DNA of 64,000 bases from Pseudomonas sp. Au-Pse12 (GCF_021341665.1 NZ_JAJTTH010000005.1:248001-312000), one strand, 5' to 3'; numbered from the stretch's first letter, positions 34,033-42,239 are shown. Notes: a model not told the origin generated them from the sequence alone. Numbers and translations are program-made.

Positions 34033-34224
34033 ATGAGGAGTCTTGCTTATATTGAAGACAACGGGGATGAGTTCCCAATCAACAACTTGGTGCGTTGCGG
34101 TCAGGCCGCATTTGAAGTGGACGTTCAATCCACTGGCGTTGTTGTCAGCAAGAGAAAGACTGCGACGGTGCCGGTAGCCAGTAATACGATGTTTTTCCCC
34201 AAGGCGCTGCCGAAGAGGAAGTAA
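34033..34224 (+). CDS. Small hypothetical protein
   Basis: A 63-residue protein starting at ATG 34033, chosen over a longer frame because GGAGGGAG lies directly upstream. The sequence MRSLAYIEDNGDEFPINNLV has no signal peptide or membrane segment, and the C-terminal half is basic. It is followed 17 bp later by a terminator, which supports a real transcription unit. I do not recognise the family. Confidence 0.6.
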   Translation: MRSLAYIEDNGDEFPINNLVRCGQAAFEVDVQSTGVVVSKRKTATVPVASNTMFFPKALPKRK

Positions 34225-34240
34225 TCCCGAGTACTGACAG

Positions 34241-34264
34241 GCCCCGCTTCATGCGGGGCTTTTT
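34241..34264 (+). terminator. Intrinsic terminator
   Basis: GCCCCGC (34241-34247) pairs with GCGGGGC (34253-34259) around TTCAT, followed by TTTTTC. It ends the small-protein transcript. Confidence 0.92.
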
Positions 34265-34465
34265 CTTGCCTGGAGGAGGAGGGCTGGAGCAGCTGCATCA
34301 AAACGTTCTTGGTTTTCTTGATAATCATTAAGAATGATTTCTATGCTTTTAGGAATTTTCTTATCTCAATTCGTTATAAGTAACGATATGTTCCTTATCC
34401 CGATTCAAGCGGGGCTGCGCATCCAGCGATGATGCCTTTATATGAAACGTGATAAGGAAATAAAC

Positions 34466-34906
34466 GTGAAAGCCATTTTCAAACTCCTCGCACTCTCTGC
34501 TCTCGTTGCCGCAGCCACTGGCTGCACCAGCTACAACATCAGCCAGCCCTCCGCGCCGATCGACAGCCAGGTCAAGACTGATCTGAAGGCCGACGTGGCC
34601 GTGGGTGAAGCAATTTCGGGTCAGTCGTCGGTCAACATCCTGTTTGGTTTCCTGAAGTTTGGTGGCGATAGCCAGTTTGCCGACGGCGTAGCTTACGGTG
34701 GCGACGGCGGTGGTGCGCTGGGTGGCCTGGGCTTCGACCCGGTCAGCGCGGTCAAATCCGCTGCGGCTTTCAAGGCCGTCAAATCCTCGGGCGCCGACCT
34801 GATCGTTGCTCCGCGTTATGAAGTGAACGAAGAAAACTACTTCGTCTTCAAGAAAGTCTCCGTCACCGTCAAGGGCAATAAAGGCAGCATTCGTAGCATT
34901 CGTTGA
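34466..34906 (+). CDS. Hypothetical lipoprotein
   Basis: A 146-residue protein. The start is most likely GTG 34466, because AAGGA sits 8 bp before it and the signal peptide then begins VKAIFKLLALSALVAAATGC with lipidation at Cys20. The ATG at 34442 would add eight charged residues. The mature part has a Gly-rich loop (YGGDGGGALGGLGF) and a conserved-looking C-terminus (SSGADLIVAPRYEVNEENYF). Its pattern is loosely reminiscent of TRL-like lipoproteins found near tRNA genes, but I cannot confirm this. Confidence 0.7.
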   Translation: MKAIFKLLALSALVAAATGCTSYNISQPSAPIDSQVKTDLKADVAVGEAISGQSSVNILFGFLKFGGDSQFADGVAYGGDGGGALGGLGFDPVSAVKSAAAFKAVKSSGADLIVAPRYEVNEENYFVFKKVSVTVKGNKGSIRSIR

Positions 34907-35304
34907 ACATCGCTGCGATCGAGCGACTTAGGTGGATACCGAAGCGATGCCGGCGCAGCGTCCCAATGAGCTGCCAGTCATCGATACGTTCTGAACATTT
35001 TCAGTAAGGTGAGCTGAAGATGCCTTGGAATGGGTGAAGCCCGGGGCCCGTTGATGTTGCTCCCATTGACGGACTCTTTTCACATAATCTTCACATCTGC
35101 CTGGGTAGGCTCAAAACATCCGTTAAAAAGCAGCATCCCTAGCCCGTCCCCCAGCGGGCTTTTTTTTGCTCGGTGATAAAACTCTTTTAAAATCAGCTGT
35201 CCAAGCCACCGGAGAGCAACCGGGTGCTGCCGCGACAGCTCGTATCGGGCGGCGTGGTGCTGGGCTTTTTTGTCAGATCGACAGTCTTTTTCGAGGTTCA
35301 AGTC
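34907..35304. other. Gene-free region with an orphan terminator
   Basis: About 400 bp between the lipoprotein and the glycine-zipper gene. It contains one strong plus-strand terminator (35141-35167) more than 230 bp after the lipoprotein stop. A CATAAT near 35084 is a possible -10, but its -35 partners are badly spaced, so an sRNA ending at the terminator is possible rather than shown. Confidence 0.5.
35141..35167 (+). terminator. Intrinsic terminator with no adjacent gene
   Basis: AGCCCG (35141-35146) pairs with CGGGCT (35155-35160), followed by about eight Ts. It may end a long 3' UTR of the lipoprotein gene or a small RNA. Confidence 0.8.
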
Positions 35305-35670
35305 ATGCGTTTAACTCTACCTGCCCTGGTTGTGGGACTTCTGCTGGCTCAAGGCGCAATGGCCGGTGATGGGACTGCCGCTATCGGTGGCGGGCTCGGC
35401 GGTGCGTTGGGCAATGTGGTCGGGCAGAAGCTCGGCGGCAGCACCGGCGCGGCGATTGGTGCCGGGGTTGCCGGGGCGGCCGGTAGCGCGGCTGGCGCGC
35501 GCAAGGGTAGCCGCACCAAGGCGGCAATCGGCGGTGGTCTGGGCTCGGCCGGTGGTTCGCTGATCGGCAATCGTCTGGGTGGCAGCACCGGTTCTACCGT
35601 TGGCGCAGGTATTGGTGGCGCGGCCGGCGGAGCCCTGGGCAGCAGCATGGGTCACAAGAAGCGTCATTGA
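35305..35670 (+). CDS. Glycine-zipper exported protein with internal duplication
   Basis: A 121-residue protein starting at ATG 35305 (GAGG upstream) with a signal peptide ending AQGAMA (residue 20). The mature part is two tandem glycine-zipper repeats: AAIGGGLGGALGNVVGQKLG and AAIGGGLGSAGGSLIGNRLG, each followed by GSTG and a Gly/Ala-rich helix pair. A basic KGSRTK linker separates them. Glycine-zipper proteins pack tightly in membranes, often the outer membrane. The terminator follows 20 bp after the stop. Confidence 0.82.
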   Translation: MRLTLPALVVGLLLAQGAMAGDGTAAIGGGLGGALGNVVGQKLGGSTGAAIGAGVAGAAGSAAGARKGSRTKAAIGGGLGSAGGSLIGNRLGGSTGSTVGAGIGGAAGGALGSSMGHKKRH

Positions 35671-35690
35671 TCTGGCCTGATGTCAGGAAA

Positions 35691-35714
35691 ACCCGGCCAT
35701 GCGCCGGGTTTTTC
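35691..35714 (+). terminator. Intrinsic terminator after the glycine-zipper gene
   Basis: ACCCGGC (35691-35697) pairs with GCCGGGT (35703-35709), followed by TTTT. Confidence 0.88.
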
Positions 35715-35778
35715 ATGTGGGGTGCTCCAAGCTTCGCCATACTCAAGGCACTCAGTCCCGAGTTTCTAGGAGACCGTC

Positions 35779-35940
35779 ATGCCTCGTGAGACGCCAGGCC
35801 AGGCTCAGCCTGTGGCGGAGGAACCGGACGTCATCAACGACCCCGGGAATGAAGATCCCGGCTCCTTGCTGGACGATGCGCTAGTGCCCCTGCAAGAGGC
35901 CCCGGAAGACGCCGAAGCCCCGCGCAAGCCTGCTGAATGA
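35779..35940 (+). CDS. Small acidic proline-rich protein
   Basis: A 53-residue protein with TAGGAG 9 bp before its ATG. It is strongly acidic and Pro/Glu-rich (EEPDVINDPGNEDPGSLLDD), with no signal peptide or membrane segment, so it is probably disordered. It has an independent Shine-Dalgarno and lies between a terminator and the next gene's leader. Function unknown. Confidence 0.6.
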   Translation: MPRETPGQAQPVAEEPDVINDPGNEDPGSLLDDALVPLQEAPEDAEAPRKPAE

Positions 35941-36089
35941 AGCCTCTGCACGCTCCTCCAGCCCCCTTGGTTGCTCCCGACCCAGGGCCGCCGCTATGCT
36001 GCTGAATCCTTTAACTGATGAACTGCCAAAAAAACGGGCCGTACCTGAGCCGCTCCCTGGAATGTACTTTTGCTAACGGATCAGATGCG

Positions 36090-36785
36090 ATGAATGCACA
36101 GTTGAATGATATGGGGCCGATCAAGGCGGTCATTTTCGACATGGACGGCTTGCTCCTGGACACCGAGGGCATCTACACCGAGATCACCCAGTTGATCGCC
36201 GAGCGTTATGGCCGCACCTACGATTGGACCATCAAGCAGAACATCATCGGTCGAGGCGCCGGCGACCTCGCGCGCTATGTGGTCCAGGCCCTGGACCTGC
36301 CGATCACCGCCGAGGAGTTTTTGGTCATGCGCGAGCCGCTGATGCGCGAGCGTTTTCCGCGTGCCGAGGCCATGCCCGGTGCCCAGCAACTGGTGCGGCA
36401 CTTGAAGGCGCACAGGATCCCCATCGCGGTCGGTGCCAGTTCGTCGCAGATGTCGTTCGGCGAGAAAACCACCCGCCATGGCGACTGGTTCGCGCTGTTC
36501 GACACCATCGTCACCGCCGATGACCCGGAAGTGACGGCGGCCAAGCCGGCGCCGGACATCTTCCTCACCGCGGCCCGCCGCCTGGGCGTGGCACCGCAAG
36601 AGTGCCTGGTATTCGAGGATTCGCCGTTTGGCGTGACCGCTGCCAGGGCTGCTGGCATGAGCGTGATTGCGGTTCCTGATCCGGCCATGGCCGATAGCAA
36701 GTTTGCCCACGCCCACGGGATCATCCGTTCGCTCAAGGGCTTTCAGCCGGCCGCCTGCGGTTTGCCACATCTGCACTGGTCCTGA
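36090..36785 (+). CDS. HAD-IA family phosphatase
   Basis: A 231-residue haloacid-dehalogenase phosphatase. Motif I is FDMDGLLLDT (Asp17, Asp19), motif II lies in VGASSSQMSF, motif III is the Lys in AAKPAPDIF and motif IV is FEDSPFGV. The cap region (ITQLIAERYGRTYDWTIKQN) is close to the HDHD1/GPP1 branch, which includes pseudouridine-5'-phosphatase and glycerol-phosphatases. Substrate not determined. I chose ATG 36090 because the motif-I strand starts 11 residues in; the Shine-Dalgarno is weak. Confidence 0.88.
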   Translation: MNAQLNDMGPIKAVIFDMDGLLLDTEGIYTEITQLIAERYGRTYDWTIKQNIIGRGAGDLARYVVQALDLPITAEEFLVMREPLMRERFPRAEAMPGAQQLVRHLKAHRIPIAVGASSSQMSFGEKTTRHGDWFALFDTIVTADDPEVTAAKPAPDIFLTAARRLGVAPQECLVFEDSPFGVTAARAAGMSVIAVPDPAMADSKFAHAHGIIRSLKGFQPAACGLPHLHWS

Positions 36786-36827
36786 TGCTGAGCTACAGCA
36801 AAGCGCTGTTGGGAAGACAATGACAGA

Positions 36828-36861
36828 CGGGTCGCCAGTCACCGGCGGCCCGTTTTTTTTG
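36828..36861 (+). terminator. Intrinsic terminator after the HAD gene
   Basis: ACGGGTCGCC (36828-36837) pairs with GGCGGCCCGT (36845-36854, one G-U), followed by eight Ts. Confidence 0.92.
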
Positions 36862-36868
36862 CCTGATA

Positions 36869-37615
36869 TCAGGCGCTGAAACCACCGTCGATGCTCAAGC
36901 TGGCGCCAGTGATGTAGCCCGCTTCAGGGCTGGCCAGGTAGGCCACGAAACCGGCGACCTCCTCGGCGTGGCCATAACGGCGGATGGCCATCAGGTCCAT
37001 CAGGCTCGCGGCGAAGTCGCTGTCGGCGGGGTTCATATCGGTGTCCACTGGACCTGGCTGCACGTTATTGATGGTGATGCCCTTTGGGCCCAGATCCCGG
37101 GCCAGGCCCTTGGTCAGGCCCACCAGCGCAGCCTTGCTCATGGCATAAGGGCCGCCACCGGGGAAGGGCATGCGCTCGGCATTGGTGCTGCCGATATTGA
37201 TGATGCGACCGCCTTCGCCCATGTGTCGCGCGGCTTCCTGGGTGGCGATAAAGACGCTGCGTACATTGATCGCCAGGGTCTGGTCGAAGTCTTCCAGCTT
37301 GAACTCCTCCAGTGGCGCCACGGCCAGTACTCCGGCGTTGTTGACCAGGATATCGAGGCGGCCAAAGGCCTGGACGGTGCTGTTCACCGCGCGACGAATG
37401 GCTTGCGCGTCGGCACTGTCGGCCTGGATCGCCAGGGCCTTGCCGCCTTTGGCAGTGATGCTGTCCTGCAGCGCCTGGGCCTTGCTCACCGAACTGACGT
37501 AGGTAAAGGCGACGCTGGCGCCTTCTGCGGCCAGGCGCTCGACGATGGCCGCGCCGATACCGCGGGAACCGCCTTGGATCAGGGCCACTTTGCCGCTGAG
37601 GTTGTGCTTGCTCAT
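36869..37615 (-). CDS. Short-chain dehydrogenase/reductase
   Basis: A 248-residue classical SDR. It has cofactor motif GGSRGIG (15-21), NNAG (92-95), catalytic Ser143, Tyr157 and Lys161 in YAMSK, and PG after the active site. It resembles 3-oxoacyl-ACP/CoA reductase-like enzymes of unspecified substrate. It is divergent from a LysR regulator 125 bp away, the usual arrangement for a regulated oxidoreductase. Confidence 0.9.
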   Translation of the reverse strand: MSKHNLSGKVALIQGGSRGIGAAIVERLAAEGASVAFTYVSSVSKAQALQDSITAKGGKALAIQADSADAQAIRRAVNSTVQAFGRLDILVNNAGVLAVAPLEEFKLEDFDQTLAINVRSVFIATQEAARHMGEGGRIINIGSTNAERMPFPGGGPYAMSKAALVGLTKGLARDLGPKGITINNVQPGPVDTDMNPADSDFAASLMDLMAIRRYGHAEEVAGFVAYLASPEAGYITGASLSIDGGFSA

Positions 37616-37740
37616 GTGCTTCTCCAGAGATTCAAGGCCGGGTTGCCTTGTGCTTGGGGCGAGTATCTGCCGCTGATTAGCCTCTGAGTAGCCAGTAATT
37701 CCTCTATTCTGTGTAAACCAAAAGTTTAGAGTGGCCAGCT

Positions 37741-38664
37741 ATGGAAGCCTTCAGCAGTATCGAGTGTTTTGTCCGCAGCGCTGAGGTGGGCAGTTTTGCC
37801 GAGGCTGCGCGGCGGCTCGGGTTGACCCCGGCGGCAGTGGGTAAGAGCGTGGCCAAGCTGGAAGCCCGGGTCGGTGTGCGCCTGTTCCAGCGCAGTACCC
37901 GGCGCTTGACCCTGACCGAGGCGGGGCGGCTGTTCCTTGCCGAAGTCGCTGACAGCCTGCAGACCATCCAGAACGCCGTCAGCACCCTGGCCGACGCCCA
38001 GGGACGTCCGGCCGGTACGCTCAAGGTCAGCATGGGCACGGTGTTCGGTGGGCTGTACATAGTGCCGATGCTCGGGGCCTTTCTGCAGCGCTACCCGGAC
38101 ATCCATCCCGACTGGCATTTCGACAATCGCCAGGTGGACCTGATCGGTCAGGGTTTCGATGCCGCCATCGGTGGTGGTTTTGAACTGCCTCAGGGAGTGG
38201 TTGCTCGGCGCCTGTCACCGGCCCATCGGGTGCTGGTGGCGAGCGCGGATTACCTGCAGGAGCGTGCGCCGATCAATGGCCCGCAAGACCTGCGGCATTG
38301 CCGGGGGATTCTTATCCGCTCACCGCAGACTGGGCGTATCCGCACCTGGCAGATGACTGGCCGGGGAGGGCAGATGTGCCCTTTGGAGCTCAAGGCCAGT
38401 ATGACCATGAGCGACTCCGAGGCCGCCTGCATCGCTGCGGCCCAGGGCCTGGGGCTGGCTTTGGTGAGCATGCCGTTTGCCATCAACTACCTGGACTCCG
38501 GCGCCCTGCAGCGGGTGTTGCCGGACTGGTACGTGGATGACGGTTTCACCTCGATCTACTACGCCGAGCACAAGATGCTGCCGGGCAAGACCCGGGCCTT
38601 CGTCGACTTCGTCATTCACCAGTTTGCCGAGCAGGGCCTGGCGCGGCGTTTCAGCGCCGCCTGA
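37741..38664 (+). CDS. LysR family transcriptional regulator
   Basis: A 307-residue LTTR. The winged HTH covers residues 1-60 (GSFAEAARRLGLTPAAVGKS) and a periplasmic-binding-like effector domain follows from about 90. It is of the subgroup that often regulates a divergent SDR or oxidoreductase, and an SDR gene is divergent here. The effector is unknown. Its stop codon forms the loop of a perfect hairpin. Confidence 0.9.
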   Translation: MEAFSSIECFVRSAEVGSFAEAARRLGLTPAAVGKSVAKLEARVGVRLFQRSTRRLTLTEAGRLFLAEVADSLQTIQNAVSTLADAQGRPAGTLKVSMGTVFGGLYIVPMLGAFLQRYPDIHPDWHFDNRQVDLIGQGFDAAIGGGFELPQGVVARRLSPAHRVLVASADYLQERAPINGPQDLRHCRGILIRSPQTGRIRTWQMTGRGGQMCPLELKASMTMSDSEAACIAAAQGLGLALVSMPFAINYLDSGALQRVLPDWYVDDGFTSIYYAEHKMLPGKTRAFVDFVIHQFAEQGLARRFSAA

Positions 38665-38673
38665 GGCGGCGCT
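38653..38673 (+). terminator. Hairpin with the LysR stop codon in its loop
   Basis: AGCGCCGCC (38653-38661) and GGCGGCGCT (38665-38673) pair perfectly around TGA, the LysR stop codon. It lies between convergent genes. The T-tract is weak (GTCC, later TTTC). Confidence 0.6.
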
Positions 38674-38686
38674 GTCCGGCGGTTTC

Positions 38687-39415
38687 TCAGCGACCGAAGC
38701 GGGGCGGCCAGCCGATCACCTGTTTCTGGCGTGGCGTGGCATAGGTGCGCACCTTCGAGGTGGACAGCCCCAGGCGCACCAGGGATTCGGCGACGGTGAC
38801 CGCCGCCGTCACCCCATCCACCACCGGCACCCCGGTGCGCTGGCGAATCTGTTCATCCAGCCCGGCCATGCCGCCACAGCCCAGGCAGATCACTTCGGCC
38901 TTGTCCTCGGTCACCGCCCGTTCGGCCTGGCGCACGATGGCTTCCACCGCCCGCAGCGGGTCTTCCTCCAGTTCCAGCACCGCCAGGCCGCTGGCCCGCA
39001 CCGAGGCGCAGCGCTCGTAGAGCCCGGACAGTTTGAGCCGGTCTTCGATCAGCGGCACGGTGCGATCCAGGGTGGTGACCACCGAATAGGCGTGGCCGAG
39101 GAACATCGCGGTGCTGGCGGCGGCGTCGGTGATGTCCACCACCGGCACATTCAGCAACTCCTGCAGGCCTTCGCGGCCGTGCTCGCCGTAGCCGGCCTGG
39201 ATCACTGCGTCATAGGGCTGGTCGTAGGCCAGCACTCGATCCATCACGGCGATGGCCGCCAGGTAGCTTTCGAAGTTGCCTTCCACCGATTCGGCGCCGA
39301 AGTAGGGGGTCAGGCCGACGATCTCGGTGCCCGGCGCCGCCACGCTTTGCGCCTGGCGGGCGATGGCCTGGGTGATGGAGTCGGTGGTGTTGACGTTGAC
39401 CACGAGAATTCGCAT
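38687..39415 (-). CDS. Asp/Glu/hydantoin racemase family protein
   Basis: A 242-residue protein of the Asp/Glu/hydantoin racemase superfamily (MRILVVNVNTTDSITQAIAR). Two-cysteine racemases normally carry a first Cys in a motif like ACFxDPG; here the equivalent is AGYGEHG with Gly75. The second Cys (Cys180, LGCGGM) is present. It may therefore belong to a one-cysteine subfamily or have a different reaction. The gene follows an NCS1 permease on the same strand (54-bp gap), pointing to hydantoin or allantoin use. Confidence 0.85.
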   Translation of the reverse strand: MRILVVNVNTTDSITQAIARQAQSVAAPGTEIVGLTPYFGAESVEGNFESYLAAIAVMDRVLAYDQPYDAVIQAGYGEHGREGLQELLNVPVVDITDAAASTAMFLGHAYSVVTTLDRTVPLIEDRLKLSGLYERCASVRASGLAVLELEEDPLRAVEAIVRQAERAVTEDKAEVICLGCGGMAGLDEQIRQRTGVPVVDGVTAAVTVAESLVRLGLSTSKVRTYATPRQKQVIGWPPRFGR

Positions 39416-39469
39416 GAGGGTTCCTTGCAGGTTGGGCGGTTCAGGCCCGGCACGCCGGGCCGTTCAGGT

Positions 39470-41017
39470 TCAATGACTGACGTTGTCCACGGCGATGGAT
39501 TCGCCACTGATGTCGGCGTACCCGGGCTGGCGCTTGGCGATGATCAGGTACAGCAGGCCGGCGATAGCGGCGCCGATCAGCCAGGAAAACGGCGAGACGC
39601 TGGCAAAGCCCGGCACCAGGGCCAGCACGATGGCGATCAGCGCCGCGGGAATAAAGGCCGCCAGCGCCCGCAGATTGATCCCGCGGCTGTAGAAATAAGC
39701 CCCTTGCGGGTCTTCGCTGTAGAGCTGCGGCACGTTGACCTGGGCTTTGCGCAGGATCCAGTAGTCCACCATGATCACCCCGTACAGCGGGCCGAGCAGG
39801 GCGCCGAGGCCGGAGAGGAAATACACGATCACCAGCGGGCTGTTGTACAGGTTCCACGGCAGGATCAGCACCGCCAGCGCCGCACTGATCAGCCCGGCGC
39901 GGCGGAAGGTCAGGTACTTGGGCGCCAGGTTGCTGAGAACGAAGGCCGGGGCGACGAAGTTGGCCATGATGTTCACCGCCACGGTGACGATCAGGAAGGC
40001 CAGGCAGCCCAGCACCAGGAACAGCGTGTTGGGGATCGAGGCAATGATCTCGGTGGGGCTCTCGATGACCCGGCCGTTGATCTGGAACTGTGCGCCGCAC
40101 AGCAGCACGGTGATGGTCGCGAACACCAGGATGTTCACTGGCAGGCCCCAGAAGTTGCCAACCTTGATGGTCTTGCGGCACGGCGAGGAGCGGGCGAAAT
40201 CGCAGAAGTTGAGAATCAGCGTGCCGTAGATCGCCAGCCACAGGGCGCCACCGGCGAAGATCTGCCGCCACATTTCGCCACCGCTCAGCGGCTCGCGGAT
40301 CGACCAGGCAATCTGCCCGTCGGCCTGGGTGTACATCCACCCGGCGAGGCAGGCCACGGTCAGCAGAATGATCGGCCCGGCGAAGGCTTCGTAGCGGCGG
40401 ATCATTTCCATGCCGTAGGCGAGGATGACCAGCTGCACCAGCCAGATCACCACGAAACAGGCCCAACCCAGGCTCGACAGGCCGAGGATCGAGTTGTGGT
40501 CGTAGTCGGCGAACCCCGGATGAATGGCCGTGAGCAACACCCGAAACACCACCGAGGCCAGGTAGGTCTGGATGCCGAACCAGGCGATCGCGATCACCGC
40601 GCGGATCAGCGCCGGTATCTGCGCGCCATGGATGCCGAAGCTGATGCGGCTGATCACCGGGAACGGCACGCCGGTCTTCTGCCCCATGTAACCGGACAGG
40701 TTCATGAAGAAATACACCAGTGCCGCGCCTATGCCCAGCGACAGCAGGATCTGCCAGCCACCCAGCCCCAGGGCGTAGAGGCCGATGGCAAAGGAGTAGT
40801 TGGCGATGTTGTGCACGTCGTTGGTCCACAGGGCAAAGATGCTGTAGCCACCCCAGCGCCGACCCTCGACCTTGGTCGGTGCCAGGTCGCGGTTATGCAG
40901 GCGCGGGCTGAGGACAATAGGGTGCGGGTGGGGATCGGCGACGGGGTGCTGGGCGTTGGGCGAATGCAGCGAGGAGGGCAGATCCAGTGCGATGTTGTTG
41001 GAAGGGCTGGTACGCAT
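39470..41017 (-). CDS. NCS1 family hydantoin/allantoin/uracil-type permease
   Basis: A 515-residue integral membrane protein with about 12 hydrophobic segments and the NCS1 signature region near its start (GRRWGGYSIFALWTNDVHNI). It resembles Mhp1-type and PucI-type transporters rather than the permease at 6633. I chose ATG 41017 because AGGAG lies 9 bp before it. The racemase gene follows on the same transcript. The 487-bp upstream region is AT-rich and full of inverted repeats, so it is probably tightly regulated. Confidence 0.9.
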   Translation of the reverse strand: MRTSPSNNIALDLPSSLHSPNAQHPVADPHPHPIVLSPRLHNRDLAPTKVEGRRWGGYSIFALWTNDVHNIANYSFAIGLYALGLGGWQILLSLGIGAALVYFFMNLSGYMGQKTGVPFPVISRISFGIHGAQIPALIRAVIAIAWFGIQTYLASVVFRVLLTAIHPGFADYDHNSILGLSSLGWACFVVIWLVQLVILAYGMEMIRRYEAFAGPIILLTVACLAGWMYTQADGQIAWSIREPLSGGEMWRQIFAGGALWLAIYGTLILNFCDFARSSPCRKTIKVGNFWGLPVNILVFATITVLLCGAQFQINGRVIESPTEIIASIPNTLFLVLGCLAFLIVTVAVNIMANFVAPAFVLSNLAPKYLTFRRAGLISAALAVLILPWNLYNSPLVIVYFLSGLGALLGPLYGVIMVDYWILRKAQVNVPQLYSEDPQGAYFYSRGINLRALAAFIPAALIAIVLALVPGFASVSPFSWLIGAAIAGLLYLIIAKRQPGYADISGESIAVDNVSH

Positions 41018-41158
41018 TCCGGCATGCTCCTGATTCCGGCCCTGGATGACTGTGCTTGAGCGCAAGGCTCGACAATCTTCGTCGCAGGGGAGGAATCACT
41101 GGGTTCGGGGCATCTGCAGCTTGAGCCGTGGATCAGGCGTGCGGACGGTTAGTGTATG

Positions 41159-41189
41159 TATGTTTTGATTTTTTTGTATACAAAACATA
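41159..41189. promoter_or_regulatory. GntR-like palindromic operator upstream of the NCS1 permease
   Basis: TTTTGTATACAAAA (41172-41185) is a perfect 14-bp palindrome. An outer inverted repeat TATGTTTTG / CAAAACATA (41159-41167 and 41181-41189) overlaps it. It lies about 155 bp upstream of the permease start. The TTGTATACAA core is common among FadR/VanR-type GntR regulators; no such gene is adjacent. Confidence 0.6.
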
Positions 41190-41212
41190 AGTCGACTAAA
41201 GCCACTTCTGTG

Positions 41213-41236
41213 CCAATTTCGTGACTATGAAATTGG
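41213..41236. repeat. 8-bp inverted repeat
   Basis: CCAATTTC (41213-41220) and GAAATTGG (41229-41236) are perfect inverted repeats separated by 8 bp, centred about one helical turn apart as an operator would be. Confidence 0.4.
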
Positions 41237-41401
41237 CTGCTGATTTCGTTTTGTTATGGTTTGTTCCTAACCATCTGAAAATATGTGATTAAAAATTGAC
41301 CGTTTGAACAGGTATTTATTTTTTGTCGGGCACGGCTGGGCACCGCATGGAGAGTGGCGGAAGAAAGGCCTGTAACCTTTTGGGGCGGGTGCTGTTTTAT
41401 G

Positions 41402-41442
41402 TGCACACAAAAATGGCACTGATGGTGACATTTTTGTGTACA
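41402..41442. promoter_or_regulatory. Inverted pair of TTTTTGTGTRCA motifs
   Basis: ACACAAAAATG (41405-41415) and CATTTTTGTGT (41429-41439) form a perfect 11-bp inverted repeat with a 13-bp spacer. The extended motif TTTTTGTRTRCA occurs at 41402-41413 (minus) and 41431-41442 (plus). The same motif occurs at the palindrome 230 bp away. It could also fold as the cysH transcript end, but no T-tract follows. Confidence 0.55.
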
Positions 41443-41504
41443 TGTTTTGTTGCGAGTTGGCGTTTTAGTACGGGTGCCCGTAAGGAGCGCCCGCAGGGAA
41501 GGGG

Positions 41505-42239
41505 TCAGGCTTTGCTGATGAGGTTGCCGGCGTGCAGGCCACATTCCTTTTGGGTGGCTTCCTCCCACCACCAGCGGCCTTCGCGCTCGTGCTGGTTGGG
41601 CAGTACCGGGCGTGTGCAGGGTTCGCAGCCGATGCTGATGAAACCGCGTTCATGCAGGCTGTTGTACGGCAGTTCGAGCATGCGGATGTAACCCCAGATC
41701 TCCTCGCTGCTCATCTGCGCCAGCGGGTTGAACTTGTACAGGGGGCGCTCCGGGGTGGAGAAGGCGCTGTCGATTTCCAGCACCGCCACCTGGCTGCGGG
41801 TGCCTGGGCTCTGGTCGCGGCGCTGGCCGGTGGCCCAGGCACTGACCGTGGACAGTTTGCGTCGCAGCGGCTCGATCTTGCGGATGCCGCAGCATTCGCC
41901 ATGGCCATCCTTGTAGAAGCTGAACAGGCCCTTTTCCTTGACGAAGGGTTCGAGCTTGCTGTGGTCCGGCGAGATCAGTTCGATGTCGATCTTGTAGTGT
42001 TCGCGCACCTGATCGATGAAGCGATAGGTTTCCGGGTGCAGGCGCCCGGTGTCGAGGCTGAACACCTTGACGTTCTTGTTCAGCTTCCAGGCCATGTCCA
42101 CCAGCACCACGTCCTCGGCGCCGCTGAAGGAGATCCACAGGTCATCGCCGAACTGGGAGAAGGCCAGCTTGAGAATGTCCTGGGCGGATTTGTTGGCATA
42201 GGTCGCGGCGAGTTCAGCGACGTCGAACGATGGGGTCAT
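41505..42239 (-). CDS. cysH: Assimilatory adenylyl-sulfate (APS) reductase
   Basis: A 244-residue reductase of the PAPS/APS reductase family. The [4Fe-4S] cysteines Cys116-Cys117 (ECCGIRK) and Cys205/Cys208 (GCEPC) mark it as the APS-specific type. The catalytic Cys233 lies in the C-terminal KECGLH. It reduces adenylyl sulfate to sulfite in cysteine synthesis, using thioredoxin. It is divergent from thrH, as in P. aeruginosa (from memory). Confidence 0.95.
   Translation of the reverse strand: MTPSFDVAELAATYANKSAQDILKLAFSQFGDDLWISFSGAEDVVLVDMAWKLNKNVKVFSLDTGRLHPETYRFIDQVREHYKIDIELISPDHSKLEPFVKEKGLFSFYKDGHGECCGIRKIEPLRRKLSTVSAWATGQRRDQSPGTRSQVAVLEIDSAFSTPERPLYKFNPLAQMSSEEIWGYIRMLELPYNSLHERGFISIGCEPCTRPVLPNQHEREGRWWWEEATQKECGLHAGNLISKA

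Larger units (their letters stand above)
41018..41504. other. AT-rich intergenic region with operator-like repeats
   Basis: A gene-free region between the permease start and the cysH end. It contains a GntR-like palindrome (41172-41185), two further copies of TTTTTGTRTRCA and an 8-bp inverted repeat, listed separately. The GC content is clearly lower than in the genes on either side. Confidence 0.75.

Noticed and set aside
33748..35300. tRNA-Ser as an island attachment site
   Set aside because: No integrase, no repeated tRNA 3' end and no abrupt composition change downstream; the small genes there look chromosomal.
38477..41059. Very long plus-strand frame (860 codons) over the racemase and permease genes
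   Set aside because: It is antisense to two clear genes, has low-complexity His/Gln/Gly/Arg-rich content and no known domain. Such shadows are common in GC-rich DNA.
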